The notes: generated from the sequence alone by a model not told the origin. A DNA stretch of 64,000 nucleotides from Palsa-343 sp036269135 (GCA_036269135.1 DATASQ010000022.1:62001-126000), one strand, 5' to 3'. Shown: positions 45,655 to 55,137, counted from the stretch's first letter. Made by a program: numbers and translations.

Positions 45655-46860
45655 TCAGGCCCGGCAGCCGGTCTCCAGTGAGGGCGTGTTCTGGTGCTTG
45701 TACATCAAGAAGTATTCCCGGTGTCCCAGGGCCTCCGGCTTAGTGCGTTGACCGGCCATCACGTCGATAACCATTTGCTTCAGTTCTTCGGCTGCCGCGT
45801 CGAGGGAGAGGTTTCCGTCCAGCACCCGTCCCGCATTGAAGTCAATGTCTTCCTCCATCCGGGCGAACGTGTCGGAGTTTCCTGTGATCTTGATCAGCGG
45901 GGCGATCGGGCTACCGATCACGCTTCCGCGCCCTGTCACGAAGAGCAAAACCTGCGCGCCCGTCGAAATCAGGTCCATGATGCCCTCAGTGTCGTTTGGA
46001 TTCGTATACCCGAATTGCATAAAGTGGTCGTCCGGCACCGAATCGAGCAACCAGAGTCCTGGCCTCGGGGGCGCCTCCGAGACTCGCAGAATTCCCTGAA
46101 TGGGTTCCGTGCCTGACTTTGCGAATGCGCCCATGCTCTTTTCCTCAATTGTCGTGAGGCCTCCGGCAAAATTGCCCGGGGACACGGAATATTGCCGTAC
46201 CGACCGGCAGTACGCCTCCGACTTATCGTAGGTGGCCTGGAGAGCTGCGCCCACTTCGGCCGAGACCGCGCGCGAAACCAGTAAGTTCCGCAAGCCGATC
46301 ATCTCCACAACCTCTTCGAAGATGGCGGTTCCTCCCTCGCCGACCAGACGATCGAAGAAGCGTCCGACAACCGGATTGCCGGCAAGCCCCGATGTTCCGT
46401 CCGACCCTCCGCACTCGGCGCCTGCGACCAGGTCACGCAGCGACATAGCGACGCGCGAGATATGTGCATCGCGCTGCTGCCCGAGCCGCCCCAGTGCTTC
46501 CTTGCCGTACTGAATGCTGGATCGTGTGCCGCCCAGTTCCTGGATGTAAAAAGCCTCGCTGGGGCGCCCCGAAGCGGCTGCAAATTCGGCGATCGCGCGC
46601 GGCTGTGTGTACTCGCAACCCAGGCCCACAGCCAAGCAGGCGCCCACATTAGGATGAGTCGCGAAAGCCAGCATCATTCGGATCGCATAGGCGTTGTCAT
46701 AGCAACCGGGGAACCCGATCACGTGAACGTCGTCCTCGCCTCGCGCGATCTCATGAGCTACAAAGCTCGCACATTCGACCGTATACAGAACCAGAGTCAG
46801 GTTCCGAATCCCCTTACGACCGTCAGCGCGAAGGTATCCTTGCAGGCACCGCTCATGCAT
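45655..46860 (-). CDS. UxaA/GarD-family sugar-acid dehydratase, catalytic (large) subunit
   Basis: 401 residues. The family removes water from sugar acids (altronate, galactarate) or sulfite from sulfolactate, using a metal. Signatures: GYLRADGRKGIRN, ECGGSDGTSGLAGNPVVG, GNFAGGLTTIEEKSMGAF and TGRGSVIGSPIAPLIKITGN. All conserved blocks are present. The small SAF domain, often fused, is a separate upstream gene overlapping by 8 bases. Next to fucP, and with no enolase-superfamily L-fuconate dehydratase in the window, the best guess is an L-fuconate (6-deoxy-L-galactonate) dehydratase. D-altronate dehydratase remains possible, although no uronate isomerase or reductase is present. Confidence 0.88.
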   Translation of the reverse strand: MHERCLQGYLRADGRKGIRNLTLVLYTVECASFVAHEIARGEDDVHVIGFPGCYDNAYAIRMMLAFATHPNVGACLAVGLGCEYTQPRAIAEFAAASGRPSEAFYIQELGGTRSSIQYGKEALGRLGQQRDAHISRVAMSLRDLVAGAECGGSDGTSGLAGNPVVGRFFDRLVGEGGTAIFEEVVEMIGLRNLLVSRAVSAEVGAALQATYDKSEAYCRSVRQYSVSPGNFAGGLTTIEEKSMGAFAKSGTEPIQGILRVSEAPPRPGLWLLDSVPDDHFMQFGYTNPNDTEGIMDLISTGAQVLLFVTGRGSVIGSPIAPLIKITGNSDTFARMEEDIDFNAGRVLDGNLSLDAAAEELKQMVIDVMAGQRTKPEALGHREYFLMYKHQNTPSLETGCRA

Positions 46861-47182
46861 AGGAAGTATCTCGCGCCAAGCCAGAATGCAGGTCGAGCCC
46901 GCTCGATCGCTTATCTACCTGGCTTCGGCAGTTATGAAGATGAACCCATCGCCCGGCGGGGATGAACGCGCTTGCGATGCCGATCACGACACCGTATTTG
47001 ATGACCGGGCTCTCAGCAGCGATATCGGCCAGCGCTGCTTTATGCCCTGCCGCAACAACCTCGCGAATAATCATGGTGCCGCCCGCCTGTTCGCCCACAA
47101 TCGCCGCCGCTGTGTCCGGTTCGGCGTGGTCCAGAAGTGTGACGACATTGTCCCCACGATCGATCTGGAAACATCTCACCAC
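46853..47182 (-). CDS. UxaA-family dehydratase small (SAF-domain) subunit
   Basis: 109 residues from a GTG start. It corresponds to the N-terminal SAF domain of altronate/galactarate dehydratases and to SuyA-type subunits: DRGDNVVTLLDH, GHKAALADIAAESPVIKYG, VVIGIASAFIPAGRWVHLHN, with conserved His residues in GHK and VHLHN. The last 8 bases overlap the large-subunit gene, so translation is probably coupled. First gene of the uxaA-fucP-mutarotase operon; a good promoter lies 75 bases upstream of the start. The ribosome site is weak. Confidence 0.86.
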   Translation of the reverse strand: MVRCFQIDRGDNVVTLLDHAEPDTAAAIVGEQAGGTMIIREVVAAGHKAALADIAAESPVIKYGVVIGIASAFIPAGRWVHLHNCRSQVDKRSSGLDLHSGLARDTSYA

Positions 47183-47256
47183 GAAAGGCAGCTCGATTCT
47201 CTGAAGAGGCGGAAGAAACCGGGGACAGGCTGGTCGAGCCGACTGATCACGCGCCG

Positions 47257-47316
47257 ACTATAGACGCCTGGGAAAGCCGCCGTCAACCACAATATTATAC
47301 TTCTTTAGCGCTTCCT
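47257..47316 (-). promoter_or_regulatory. Operator and promoter of the uxaA-fucP operon
   Basis: On the - strand: AGGAAGCGCTAAAGA (47316-47302), a 15-base gap, -35 TTGACG (47286-47281), an 18-base spacer and -10 TATAGT (47262-47257). The operator matches the shared 15-mer at 12 positions and lies within the last codons of the lacI-family gene. The same spacing before fucosidase 2 and TonB receptor 2 makes chance unlikely. Confidence 0.75.
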
Positions 47317-48443
47317 GGATTATCATCCTGGGCGCGGACCCCCACCTTGCGCTTGTAATTACGAGTTGCCGCAGATCGAGATTGGTCCTTTTTTCTATCG
47401 TGGCGGTCGGGATCGGCCGGCCCCCGCGTGCCCGATTCCCGCCTGCAGGACTCGCGAAGCAGAAGTTTCGGCTGCACCAGAATGAACCGTGGCCGCGGCG
47501 GGTTGGCGTTCTCTGCCAGCTGGAGCGCCAGCTTTCCCGCGTGTTCCCCGAGTTCCGTACTCGGCACATCTACCGACGACAGCGGAACGCGGAAGGACTC
47601 GGCATACCGGATGTTGCCCGCCCCGATCACCGAAATATCGTCCGGAATGCGAAGTCCCGCCGCAATGACCGCATTCATCGCCCCAACCGCCGCGGGGTCG
47701 TTGTAACAGAACACGCCGTCCGGCCGCGGAGACAGCCGCAGCAGCCGGTTCATGGCCTGCCAGCCGGACTTGTCGGCTGCCTCGTCCGCACGCTTACGGC
47801 GAATAATATACTCGTCGCGAATCGGCAAGTGGTGGCGCAGCAGCGCGTTCATATACCCCTGCAGACGATGCACGGAGGTGCTGGTCATGGTACCCCCGAT
47901 ATGGGCGATCCGGCGGCAGCCGGTCCGGATCAGGTGTTCCGTCGCCAGTTCGCCAACAAGAACGTCGTTCGTGCCGACGAAGCTCGTTGGGAAGTCTGAA
48001 AATTGCCGATCGAGCAGAATGAGCGGCAATTCCTCGGCCGCCTTCTGGAGACTGCGCGAATTCGGCTGACAGCTTGCCACAATCAGGACATCGACGCGCC
48101 TGCGAATCATAAGCGCGATCTCCTCCTGCTCGAACTGCGGATCTTCACTGGAAGAGGAAATCAGCAGCCCGAAACCTCGTTGGCGAATGGTGTACGCCAG
48201 ACTCCTGGCTACTTCGGAGAAGAAGGCGTGAACAAGGTCCGGGACGATCAGCCCGATCATGTAGGAATGTCCGGAAGCGAGTCCCTGAGCGTTGAGGTTG
48301 GGCTGATAATTCAGCTCCTTCATCCGCCGCAGAACGCGCATCCGGGTCGCCGGACTTATGTCGGTGTGATTGTGCAGAACCTTGGACACCGTGACGATGG
48401 AGATTCCCAGATCTTTCGCGATGTCTTTCATCCGGACAGCCAT
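47295..48443 (-). CDS. LacI-family transcriptional regulator
   Basis: 382 residues. The helix-turn-helix MKDIAKDLGISIVTVSKVLH and hinge helix (NYQPNLNAQGLASG) are typical of LacI/PurR. The sugar-binding domain follows (MIGLIVPDLVHAFFSEVARS; FVGTNDVLVGELATEHLIRT; VFCYNDPAAVGAMNAVIAAG). Members usually end near PKLLLRESCR; this one runs ~47 residues further in a basic, disordered-looking tail whose last codons carry the operator of the next operon. It lies between the uxaA-fucP operon and TonB receptor 2, so control of the fucose genes through the AGCGCT-type motif is the obvious hypothesis. The effector is unknown; L-fucose or fuconate is likely. Confidence 0.92.
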   Translation of the reverse strand: MAVRMKDIAKDLGISIVTVSKVLHNHTDISPATRMRVLRRMKELNYQPNLNAQGLASGHSYMIGLIVPDLVHAFFSEVARSLAYTIRQRGFGLLISSSSEDPQFEQEEIALMIRRRVDVLIVASCQPNSRSLQKAAEELPLILLDRQFSDFPTSFVGTNDVLVGELATEHLIRTGCRRIAHIGGTMTSTSVHRLQGYMNALLRHHLPIRDEYIIRRKRADEAADKSGWQAMNRLLRLSPRPDGVFCYNDPAAVGAMNAVIAAGLRIPDDISVIGAGNIRYAESFRVPLSSVDVPSTELGEHAGKLALQLAENANPPRPRFILVQPKLLLRESCRRESGTRGPADPDRHDRKKDQSRSAATRNYKRKVGVRAQDDNPGSAKEV

Positions 48444-49004
48444 GCATCACCCTGGTGTTCAGCGACTGTTATCGAGAGAGCTTGCCTGCATCCGAGTGCT
48501 CAGCCGACGTCTACGGCGTTGCGCTTGCCGCCGGAACCGGGCTCGCGGCGCTCGGCTTCAGACACACTGGACAGCGTAACGGTATCCGGTATTCTGCCAA
48601 ACCGCAAGTCGCCCGCCCGGGTGCGGTCCGCCATGAACCCATTGCGCTGAACAATCTTCTTTTGAGGCGCGACCGCAGGCGGCGGGGGATTCACACGCAC
48701 CATAGTGCGCGCTTTCGTGAGCGATCCGACCGATTGTCGTCCGGTCAATTGGGCGCGCGCACTCGAACAGTCATAGCGAAACCGCTAAAGTAGAAGAGAG
48801 AACCCTTGACAGAGCAAACCAGTCTCCGTATAGTTCGAGAAATCCCGGGTTCCGGACGGTACAAGACACCAGCAGCGTTCGCTGTAGCTCCCGCAACCAT
48901 CGCCCGGGCGCGATTGTTTCGCTAACAGCTGTGAATCATGCGATTCGATTGTTCTAAGGCTCCTGCAATTGCAATCACGACTTGGACGAATGAGGTAGCG
49001 AGAA
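48444..49004. other. 561-base divergent intergenic region, lacI-family gene / TonB receptor 2
   Basis: No gene is supported. The stretch carries the receptor promoter and operator (listed separately). A half-matching site CGAAAGCGCGC in reverse orientation (48708-48718) may serve the regulator gene itself. About 170 bases of leader separate the receptor promoter from its start. No RNA structure was recognised. Confidence 0.5.
48777..48834 (+). promoter_or_regulatory. Operator and sigma70-type promoter of TonB receptor 2
   Basis: CGAAACCGCTAAAGT at 48777-48791, a 14-base gap, perfect -35 TTGACA (48806-48811), a 17-base spacer and -10 TATAGT (48829-48834). It is the strongest promoter match in the window. 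The operator differs at one base from the fucosidase 2 site. Its position upstream of -35 would suit activation better than simple blocking. Confidence 0.8.
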
Positions 49005-52000
49005 ATGATTAGAGCGTGTCGCCGAGCTCTGCCGAAGATCGGTTGTTGGGTATGCCTCTTGGCCGTCCTTGCGCTTCTGGCGCAGGCAGGAGCGTTTGCG
49101 CAGGTGTCGAATGCTTCGCTGACGGGCGTGGTTCGGGATCCCCAGAGCGCTGTAGTCCCCAGCGCGACCATCAGCCTTATTAACCTGGATACGAGTGTAA
49201 ACCGCACAACCGTCTCCAATAGCGCGGGCACCTATGCGATTCAAAGCATCGTGCCGGGCCATTATGCTCTTCATGTAACGGCGGCCGGCTTTGGGCAGAC
49301 CGTTGTCCCGGCCTTCACCCTCACCGTGGGTCAGGCCGCGACTGTGGACGTGCAGCTTGCCGTGGCCTCCCAGAAGTCGGTAGTCAAGGTGGAGGCCAAT
49401 GCTGCCCAGCTTGAAGTCTCCAGCGCCAATCTTGGTACGGTTATCACTACCAAGCAGGTGCAGGACCTCCCGCTCAATGGCAGAAACTTCACCCAATTGC
49501 TGGAACTCACTCCTGGCGTTGCCCCGGTCAGTACGGGACAGAACAGCATGAACGGCTTTGCGGGAGGATTCGCCGCACCCGTGGCCATCGGCTCCTCATT
49601 CTCGTTTCCCGCCATCAACGGCCAGAGCAATCGCAGCAACTTCTTCCTTGCGGACGGCCTGAATGATTACGGCAGCTTCGTCAGCACCTATGCGGTGCCG
49701 CCGATTATTGACGCCATCCAGGAGTTCAAGGTCGTTTCCCACACCGACAGCGCAGAATACGGTGCGGTCCTGGGCGGGGTTATCAATGTCGTTACGAAGT
49801 CGGGCACTAATGAACTCCACGGCTCCGGCTGGGAATTTGCCCGCAACGCCATTTTTGACGCCCGGACTTACTTTCTTCCGCCGAGCGCGAAAAAGGCTGA
49901 GTACAACCAGAATCAATTTGGCGGCTCGGTTGGCGGCCCGGTTCTCCTGCCTCGCCTTTATAACGGCAGGAATCGGACGTTTTTCTTCGGCGCTTACCAG
50001 GGCTTTCACTACACACAGACCAGCAATATCTCCCTGCGCGTGCCCACTGACGCCCAGCTGGCGGGAGATGAGAGCGACTGGCCGACGCAGATCTACAATC
50101 CCAATTCAACTCGTCCCGATCCGAACCATCCGGGCCAGTACATTCGCGACCCATTTCCCGGCAACCAGATCCCGTCCGGAATGATCGACCAGCGTATGGT
50201 CGACTTTGCTAAATTTACCTATCCTGCTGCCGGCCCGGTTTTTGACAGCAATGGCGATAATGCCATCGATACGACCCCTACCACCCAAACCCAGAACGAG
50301 TTCAACATCCGCATTGACGAACGGGTTGGGTCGAACGATTCAGCTTTCTTCCGCTACAGCTTTATCAACAGTTCCGTCACAACGTCCGGAGGCGTACCCG
50401 GCCTGCCTAGTATCACCGCGATTCCTGCGCGAGATTTCGGCGGCAGCTATGTCCACGTCTTTGGGCCCACCATGACGGGCGAAATTCACTATGCGCATGT
50501 CACCGTCCAGGACAACAACACGGTACGGTACACCAAGCCCACGACCTCCGTATTCAACGACGTGGGGTTTGCGTCCGGCTTTGCCGGAGGCTTCAGCGCC
50601 GTTGGAGGCATCAACCTCGTTCCCTATCTGAGCATCACGGACTTCGCCAGTGGCGGCGAGAGTATCTATCTGACTCCCAAAGCCACTGACAGCTCCGAAT
50701 ACTCCGCCAATATTACGAAACTCATCGGCACGAATGAGCTGCACAGCGGGGTCAGCTTTACCACGAATGTGTTTGCGAGCCCCATTGCCGGCCCCACCAT
50801 CGGGTTCGCAGCCCCGGAAACGGGAGATACGAATCCGATGGATACCGTGAACACCGGCGATCCCATAGCCTCTTTCGTCCTGAACGTGCCGGATAATGCC
50901 AGCCGCCGGAACGTGAATGAGGAGACCCGCCCCGGCGGCGTTTTCAGCGCGTATGTGCAGGACAGTTGGCGGGCCACGTCCACTCTTACCCTCAATGCAG
51001 GACTTCGCTACGATCTGACTCTCATTCCTCGATATGGAACGGCGGCGACCGTAGGCCAGGAGGGCGGTCCGGAAACAGGTGATGTGGATTTCACCAACGG
51101 CACCTACGTCCTGCAGGACGTCCCCCCGACCTGCGCGGCGCGCGGTCATGCGCCCTGCATCCCGGGCAGCGGTACATTGCCGGATCACGTCGTGGTCGAT
51201 CCGCGGGGCACGATTGCCTACAATACCTATGACAATATCGGGCCGCGCGTGGGGGTCGCCGATCGGATAACGAAGGATCTCGTGCTCCACGGAGCCTTCG
51301 GGATCGTCTACGATAACTGGGCCGCAGTCAACCAGACTGCACAGGCAATTGAAGGCGCGTGGCCGGATATCGGTCAGGAAATTGCCAATAATCTAAATTA
51401 CCCAAGCAGCACCTCCCCCACGCCTACGGTAACCGCACAGGATCCCTTTGGTGCCGGGAACGCCAGCCTCTTTCCCGCAGCAACTCCCTTCAACCAGGTC
51501 GACTACTTCTACGACCCGCACCGCAAGAATCCCATGTCTTACCAGTGGAACGTCGGCGTGGAAACCATGCTGGGTCCCACCACGACGGCAACCCTCAACT
51601 ATGTCGGCTCGGCTTCGAAGCGGCTCGACGTCGGCGGCTACTACAACACGGCGCTGACTCCGGGACCGGGCGACCCGCAGGCGCGTGCCAAGTATCCATA
51701 TATGGCGGCGACCTATTGGGATCATAGTGTCGGCTCGTCGAGTTACAATGCCATGCAGGCTTCGGTAGACCGGCGCTTTCACGATGGCTGGTCTTACGCG
51801 GTCGCCTATACATGGTCCAAGTCCATCAATGTCGGCACCGATGGCTGGTACGGTGAAGGTGGTGTCCCCCAGGATCCGTACCATCCAGGTTCTTACGGCA
51901 GTCGTTCTGTCGCCGGAACCGACCTTCGAAACGTGCTTTCCGTTAATACGCTCTACCATGTGCCGCTCGGCCGCGGATACCGCTTCTCCACCGGCAGTCC

Positions 52001-52466
52001 GCTCGCCGACTACATCCTGGGCAACTGGCAAATCAATAACATCTTCTTTGCCCGCTCCGGCTTGCCGTTTACCCCCTATATCAGCAGCGACATCGCCAAT
52101 ACTGGAAACACGGGCGGCTACGAAACCGCAGATGTAATCGGCAATCCCAATTTGTCGAAGAGATCGGCGGCGGAATGGTTCAACACAGCTGCTTACACGG
52201 TTCCGGCTGGATATACGTTCGGAACGGCCGGCCGCGATTCATTGCGTACCAACGGGGACTGGAATCTGGATCTCTCTTTGTTCCGACTTTTCCCGATTGA
52301 GAATGGCCGGCAAGTGGAGTTCCGCGCCGAAGCTTTCAATCTGTTCAACAACGTAGTGCTTGGATATCCCATCGCCGATCTCAACAGCGGCTCTTCATTC
52401 GGAACCGTCAATAGCACAGCCAACACGTCACGTGAACTGCAGCTAGGGTTGAAGTTTGAGTTCTGA
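49005..52466 (+). CDS. TonB-dependent receptor, Oar-like, in fucose locus
   Basis: 1,153 residues. The signal peptide (WVCLLAVLALLAQAGAFAQ) is followed by a carboxypeptidase-regulatory domain (SLTGVVRDPQSAVVPSATIS, YAIQSIVPGHYALHVTAAGF), a plug (TKQVQDLPLNGRNFTQLLEL, SNRSNFFLADGLNDYGSF) and a long beta-barrel ending LGLKFEF with a terminal Phe. Outer-membrane uptake channel; its shared operator with the fucosidases suggests fucosylated oligosaccharides as substrate (inference). It is similar in plan to the receptor at 21265 but clearly diverged in sequence. Weak ribosome site GAGGTAGCGAG. A GC-rich hairpin follows the stop. Confidence 0.92.
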   Translation: MIRACRRALPKIGCWVCLLAVLALLAQAGAFAQVSNASLTGVVRDPQSAVVPSATISLINLDTSVNRTTVSNSAGTYAIQSIVPGHYALHVTAAGFGQTVVPAFTLTVGQAATVDVQLAVASQKSVVKVEANAAQLEVSSANLGTVITTKQVQDLPLNGRNFTQLLELTPGVAPVSTGQNSMNGFAGGFAAPVAIGSSFSFPAINGQSNRSNFFLADGLNDYGSFVSTYAVPPIIDAIQEFKVVSHTDSAEYGAVLGGVINVVTKSGTNELHGSGWEFARNAIFDARTYFLPPSAKKAEYNQNQFGGSVGGPVLLPRLYNGRNRTFFFGAYQGFHYTQTSNISLRVPTDAQLAGDESDWPTQIYNPNSTRPDPNHPGQYIRDPFPGNQIPSGMIDQRMVDFAKFTYPAAGPVFDSNGDNAIDTTPTTQTQNEFNIRIDERVGSNDSAFFRYSFINSSVTTSGGVPGLPSITAIPARDFGGSYVHVFGPTMTGEIHYAHVTVQDNNTVRYTKPTTSVFNDVGFASGFAGGFSAVGGINLVPYLSITDFASGGESIYLTPKATDSSEYSANITKLIGTNELHSGVSFTTNVFASPIAGPTIGFAAPETGDTNPMDTVNTGDPIASFVLNVPDNASRRNVNEETRPGGVFSAYVQDSWRATSTLTLNAGLRYDLTLIPRYGTAATVGQEGGPETGDVDFTNGTYVLQDVPPTCAARGHAPCIPGSGTLPDHVVVDPRGTIAYNTYDNIGPRVGVADRITKDLVLHGAFGIVYDNWAAVNQTAQAIEGAWPDIGQEIANNLNYPSSTSPTPTVTAQDPFGAGNASLFPAATPFNQVDYFYDPHRKNPMSYQWNVGVETMLGPTTTATLNYVGSASKRLDVGGYYNTALTPGPGDPQARAKYPYMAATYWDHSVGSSSYNAMQASVDRRFHDGWSYAVAYTWSKSINVGTDGWYGEGGVPQDPYHPGSYGSRSVAGTDLRNVLSVNTLYHVPLGRGYRFSTGSPLADYILGNWQINNIFFARSGLPFTPYISSDIANTGNTGGYETADVIGNPNLSKRSAAEWFNTAAYTVPAGYTFGTAGRDSLRTNGDWNLDLSLFRLFPIENGRQVEFRAEAFNLFNNVVLGYPIADLNSGSSFGTVNSTANTSRELQLGLKFEF

Positions 52467-52474
52467 GCGGCGGC

Positions 52475-52493
52475 CGCCGGCGGACAGCCGGCG
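52475..52493 (+). terminator. Possible terminator hairpin after TonB receptor 2
   Basis: A 7-base stem CGCCGGC / GCCGGCG with loop GGACA starts 8 bases after the stop codon. There is no T-run, so at best it is a weak or factor-assisted terminator. Confidence 0.3.
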
Positions 52494-52564
52494 ACCGGTG
52501 CGCAGTTCAGTCACGCCTCCTGGTCCGTCGAACACCGGCCGAGAGGAGATGGGAATGATCTGGA

Positions 52565-54976
52565 TTGTTGTACGACTCTCATCCCGGAGGTAGCCGCGAA
52601 GCGGTTTGGAGATGGCTGGTTCTGCTTTATGCGCCCTTCCGCCGGCGCATGGCGGCAATTTCTCCGGCGTTGCGTCGATTGCACGTTTGTGCGGCAGGAA
52701 GCTCCGGGGGAGCAGCGTTCCGGGCTTTAAGGACGGTGGGCTGCGCAACAGGCACGGTACTGCTCGTTGCCGCCGTCGGCTTTTGTCAATACGCTCCGCT
52801 ATCCGACGGAGTCGATCCTGGGAATGGCGGCAGCATTGCGGATGAGATTACCAACCTGGCCGAGCGCGAAGCTTTCCTGCGCATGGTTCGTCAGCGGGAT
52901 GCCACGCGCGGGCTCTCGGCGGCCAGGGATTTTCTGAAGCGGTTTCCGCAATCGGCCTTCACCGAGCAGGCCCTCGCCATGGCCGCCCGTGCCAGCTTCG
53001 ATCTGGGCGACGATTCCGGAGGTCTGCGATATGCCAGAGACGCTCTCGCAATGCTTCCGGAATCGCCTCTCCTCCTGACGGCGGTCGCGGACGCGGAGGC
53101 AAAGGTGTCAAGGAATGATGCGGCCCTTGCGGATGCGCAGCAGGCGCTTCTGTATTTGGATCGCTTCGACCGCCCTCGCTCCATCGCCGGACGCGCATGG
53201 CCGGGAGTCAAACGAAGCCAGGAGGCGCTCGCCTATTTCGCGATCGGACGGGCTCAGCTGCAACGCAGCGTGCAGGAACCTTCCCCTGTGTCGCAGCGTG
53301 CAGAGCTTGGCGCCAGCATTGCTGCGCTGCGGCATGCGCATGCGCTGAATACGTCGGACGAGGAGATCGTCTATGTGCTCGCCGTGGCGGAACTAAGTCA
53401 TGGCCAGCCCCGCGAGGCTGCATACGATTTCGCGCAGCTGATCCGGAGCAACGGCCACTATGCGTCCCGCGCCATCCAGAGCCTGCGACAGATGTATTTA
53501 ATGCTGCCCTGGCAAAAGCCGCCCACCTTCGGCGAGTTTCTGCAGCAGGTCGAAAGCGAATCGGTCCTTACTGACGAGCCGACGCGCGTCCCAGACCACG
53601 TCTCGACGTCGTGTCGGCCGCGCGCACTGCCGGACTATGCGGGTTCGGCCGCATGCAGTGAGTGTCACGCTGGCGTCTACAAGAACTGGCAGTCCACCGG
53701 CATGGCCCGCATGCTGCGCCCTTATGCCTCCGCCAACATCATCGGCGATTTCAGCGCGGGGCAGGTGTTTCATCGAGGCGAGCACCCCGAATATCTTCAC
53801 GGCCGCTTCAGCGATTCGTCCTCGAGTGCCGGTCCTGTGGTCGCCCGCATGGTGCAGCGCGCCGGCCGTCCCTATTTCGAATTACTTCAGGCCGATGGCG
53901 AGTGGCACGCCTATCGCGTGGATTTCACTATCGGCTCCAAATGGCAGCAAGCCTATGCCACTCGCCTTGGGAACGGCGAGATTCACGTGCTGCCCCTCGA
54001 GTTCAACCGGCGCACCGGCAAATGGCTTAATTACTGGGAATCGATCGACGGTCCGGGCAGCGAGCGGGACTCCGTAGAAAACTTCGAAAGGCTGGATGAT
54101 GCCACCCGCTACGAAACGCACTGCGCGGTCTGCCACACCAGCCAGTTCCGCATCGTGGGGGAGGGAAGTCCCGGCTCGCCGCAGTTCGTGTTCCGGGAGC
54201 CCGGCGTCGATTGTGAGATGTGCCATGGGCCATCCGCGGCTCACGTCACCGCCATGCAATCCGGTACGGGCGGCGACCGGACCCCCATCGATCCCCCCGT
54301 CGATTTTCGCGCCCTGGATAACGAGGAATCGGTGAAGATCTGTGCCCAATGCCACAGTCAGTCAGCTATTCGCAACGCCGGTCCGGGCGGCGAGCTCAAC
54401 TACTCCCGCACCGGCACCTTCTTCCGCGTCAACCGCAGCGTCCCCTTCACGGAGTTCACACGCCGCGCATTCTATAAGGATGGCCGCTTTGCCCAAACCA
54501 CCTTCATTGTGGAGTCCCTGAAGCGCTCGAAGTGCTTTCGCCTGGGCCACATCGCGTGTACCAGTTGCCACGATCCCCATGGGCACGACTTCGCGTCTAA
54601 TACCACCTCACTCAAATACAGAGACAGCTCCAATCTGATGTGTACCGCTTGTCACGTGCAGTTTGCGGATTCTTCCGGACTGGCCGCGCACTCGCACCAC
54701 CCTGCAGGTTCGGAGGCGAGCAAGTGCGTTTCCTGTCATATGCCGCGCATCATGGATGCCCTCGGCTTCGAGGCGCGCACGCATCGCATCGATGACATCC
54801 CCAACGCTGAGATGACTCTGCGCTTTGGAAAGAGCGACAGTCCGAATGCTTGTCTTTTGTGCCACACCGGCCAGAATGCCCAATGGGTCAAGCAGCAACT
54901 TACCTCATGGAAAGCTGTGCCTGTCGCGGAGTTACGTTCCAGTCTGCCGAGCCCCCACGTGGTGCATGATCAGTAG
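52565..54976 (+). CDS. Multihaem c-type cytochrome with N-terminal TPR
   Basis: Up to 803 residues. A hydrophobic signal (TGTVLLVAAVGFCQ) is followed by TPR-like repeats (~residues 95-320) and then a haem domain with eight CxxCH sites: CSECH, CAVCH, CEMCH, CAQCH, CTSCH, CTACH, CVSCH and CLLCH. CTSCHDPHGHD and CVSCHMPRIMDA resemble cytochrome c-554-like and NapC/NirT-related periplasmic proteins. The start is uncertain: TTG 52565 has no ribosome site, and ATG 52649 is an alternative that keeps the signal. It probably transfers electrons in the periplasm; the partner is unknown. It follows TonB receptor 2 by ~100 bases and may share its transcript. Confidence 0.85.
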   Translation: MLYDSHPGGSREAVWRWLVLLYAPFRRRMAAISPALRRLHVCAAGSSGGAAFRALRTVGCATGTVLLVAAVGFCQYAPLSDGVDPGNGGSIADEITNLAEREAFLRMVRQRDATRGLSAARDFLKRFPQSAFTEQALAMAARASFDLGDDSGGLRYARDALAMLPESPLLLTAVADAEAKVSRNDAALADAQQALLYLDRFDRPRSIAGRAWPGVKRSQEALAYFAIGRAQLQRSVQEPSPVSQRAELGASIAALRHAHALNTSDEEIVYVLAVAELSHGQPREAAYDFAQLIRSNGHYASRAIQSLRQMYLMLPWQKPPTFGEFLQQVESESVLTDEPTRVPDHVSTSCRPRALPDYAGSAACSECHAGVYKNWQSTGMARMLRPYASANIIGDFSAGQVFHRGEHPEYLHGRFSDSSSSAGPVVARMVQRAGRPYFELLQADGEWHAYRVDFTIGSKWQQAYATRLGNGEIHVLPLEFNRRTGKWLNYWESIDGPGSERDSVENFERLDDATRYETHCAVCHTSQFRIVGEGSPGSPQFVFREPGVDCEMCHGPSAAHVTAMQSGTGGDRTPIDPPVDFRALDNEESVKICAQCHSQSAIRNAGPGGELNYSRTGTFFRVNRSVPFTEFTRRAFYKDGRFAQTTFIVESLKRSKCFRLGHIACTSCHDPHGHDFASNTTSLKYRDSSNLMCTACHVQFADSSGLAAHSHHPAGSEASKCVSCHMPRIMDALGFEARTHRIDDIPNAEMTLRFGKSDSPNACLLCHTGQNAQWVKQQLTSWKAVPVAELRSSLPSPHVVHDQ

Positions 54977-55137
54977 GTATGTGTCTCCTGGAGGACCTTT
55001 CCTGGGCGGCCGGCGCAGCGGCACATACCAGCGACTATCACTAACTGTGCCTCAGGCCGGTGCAGACATCAGCCGAGGCCCTACCCCGAACGAATGCAGC
55101 CGGGGATCCAGCCAGAAGAAAGGTTTTCGACGTATTC

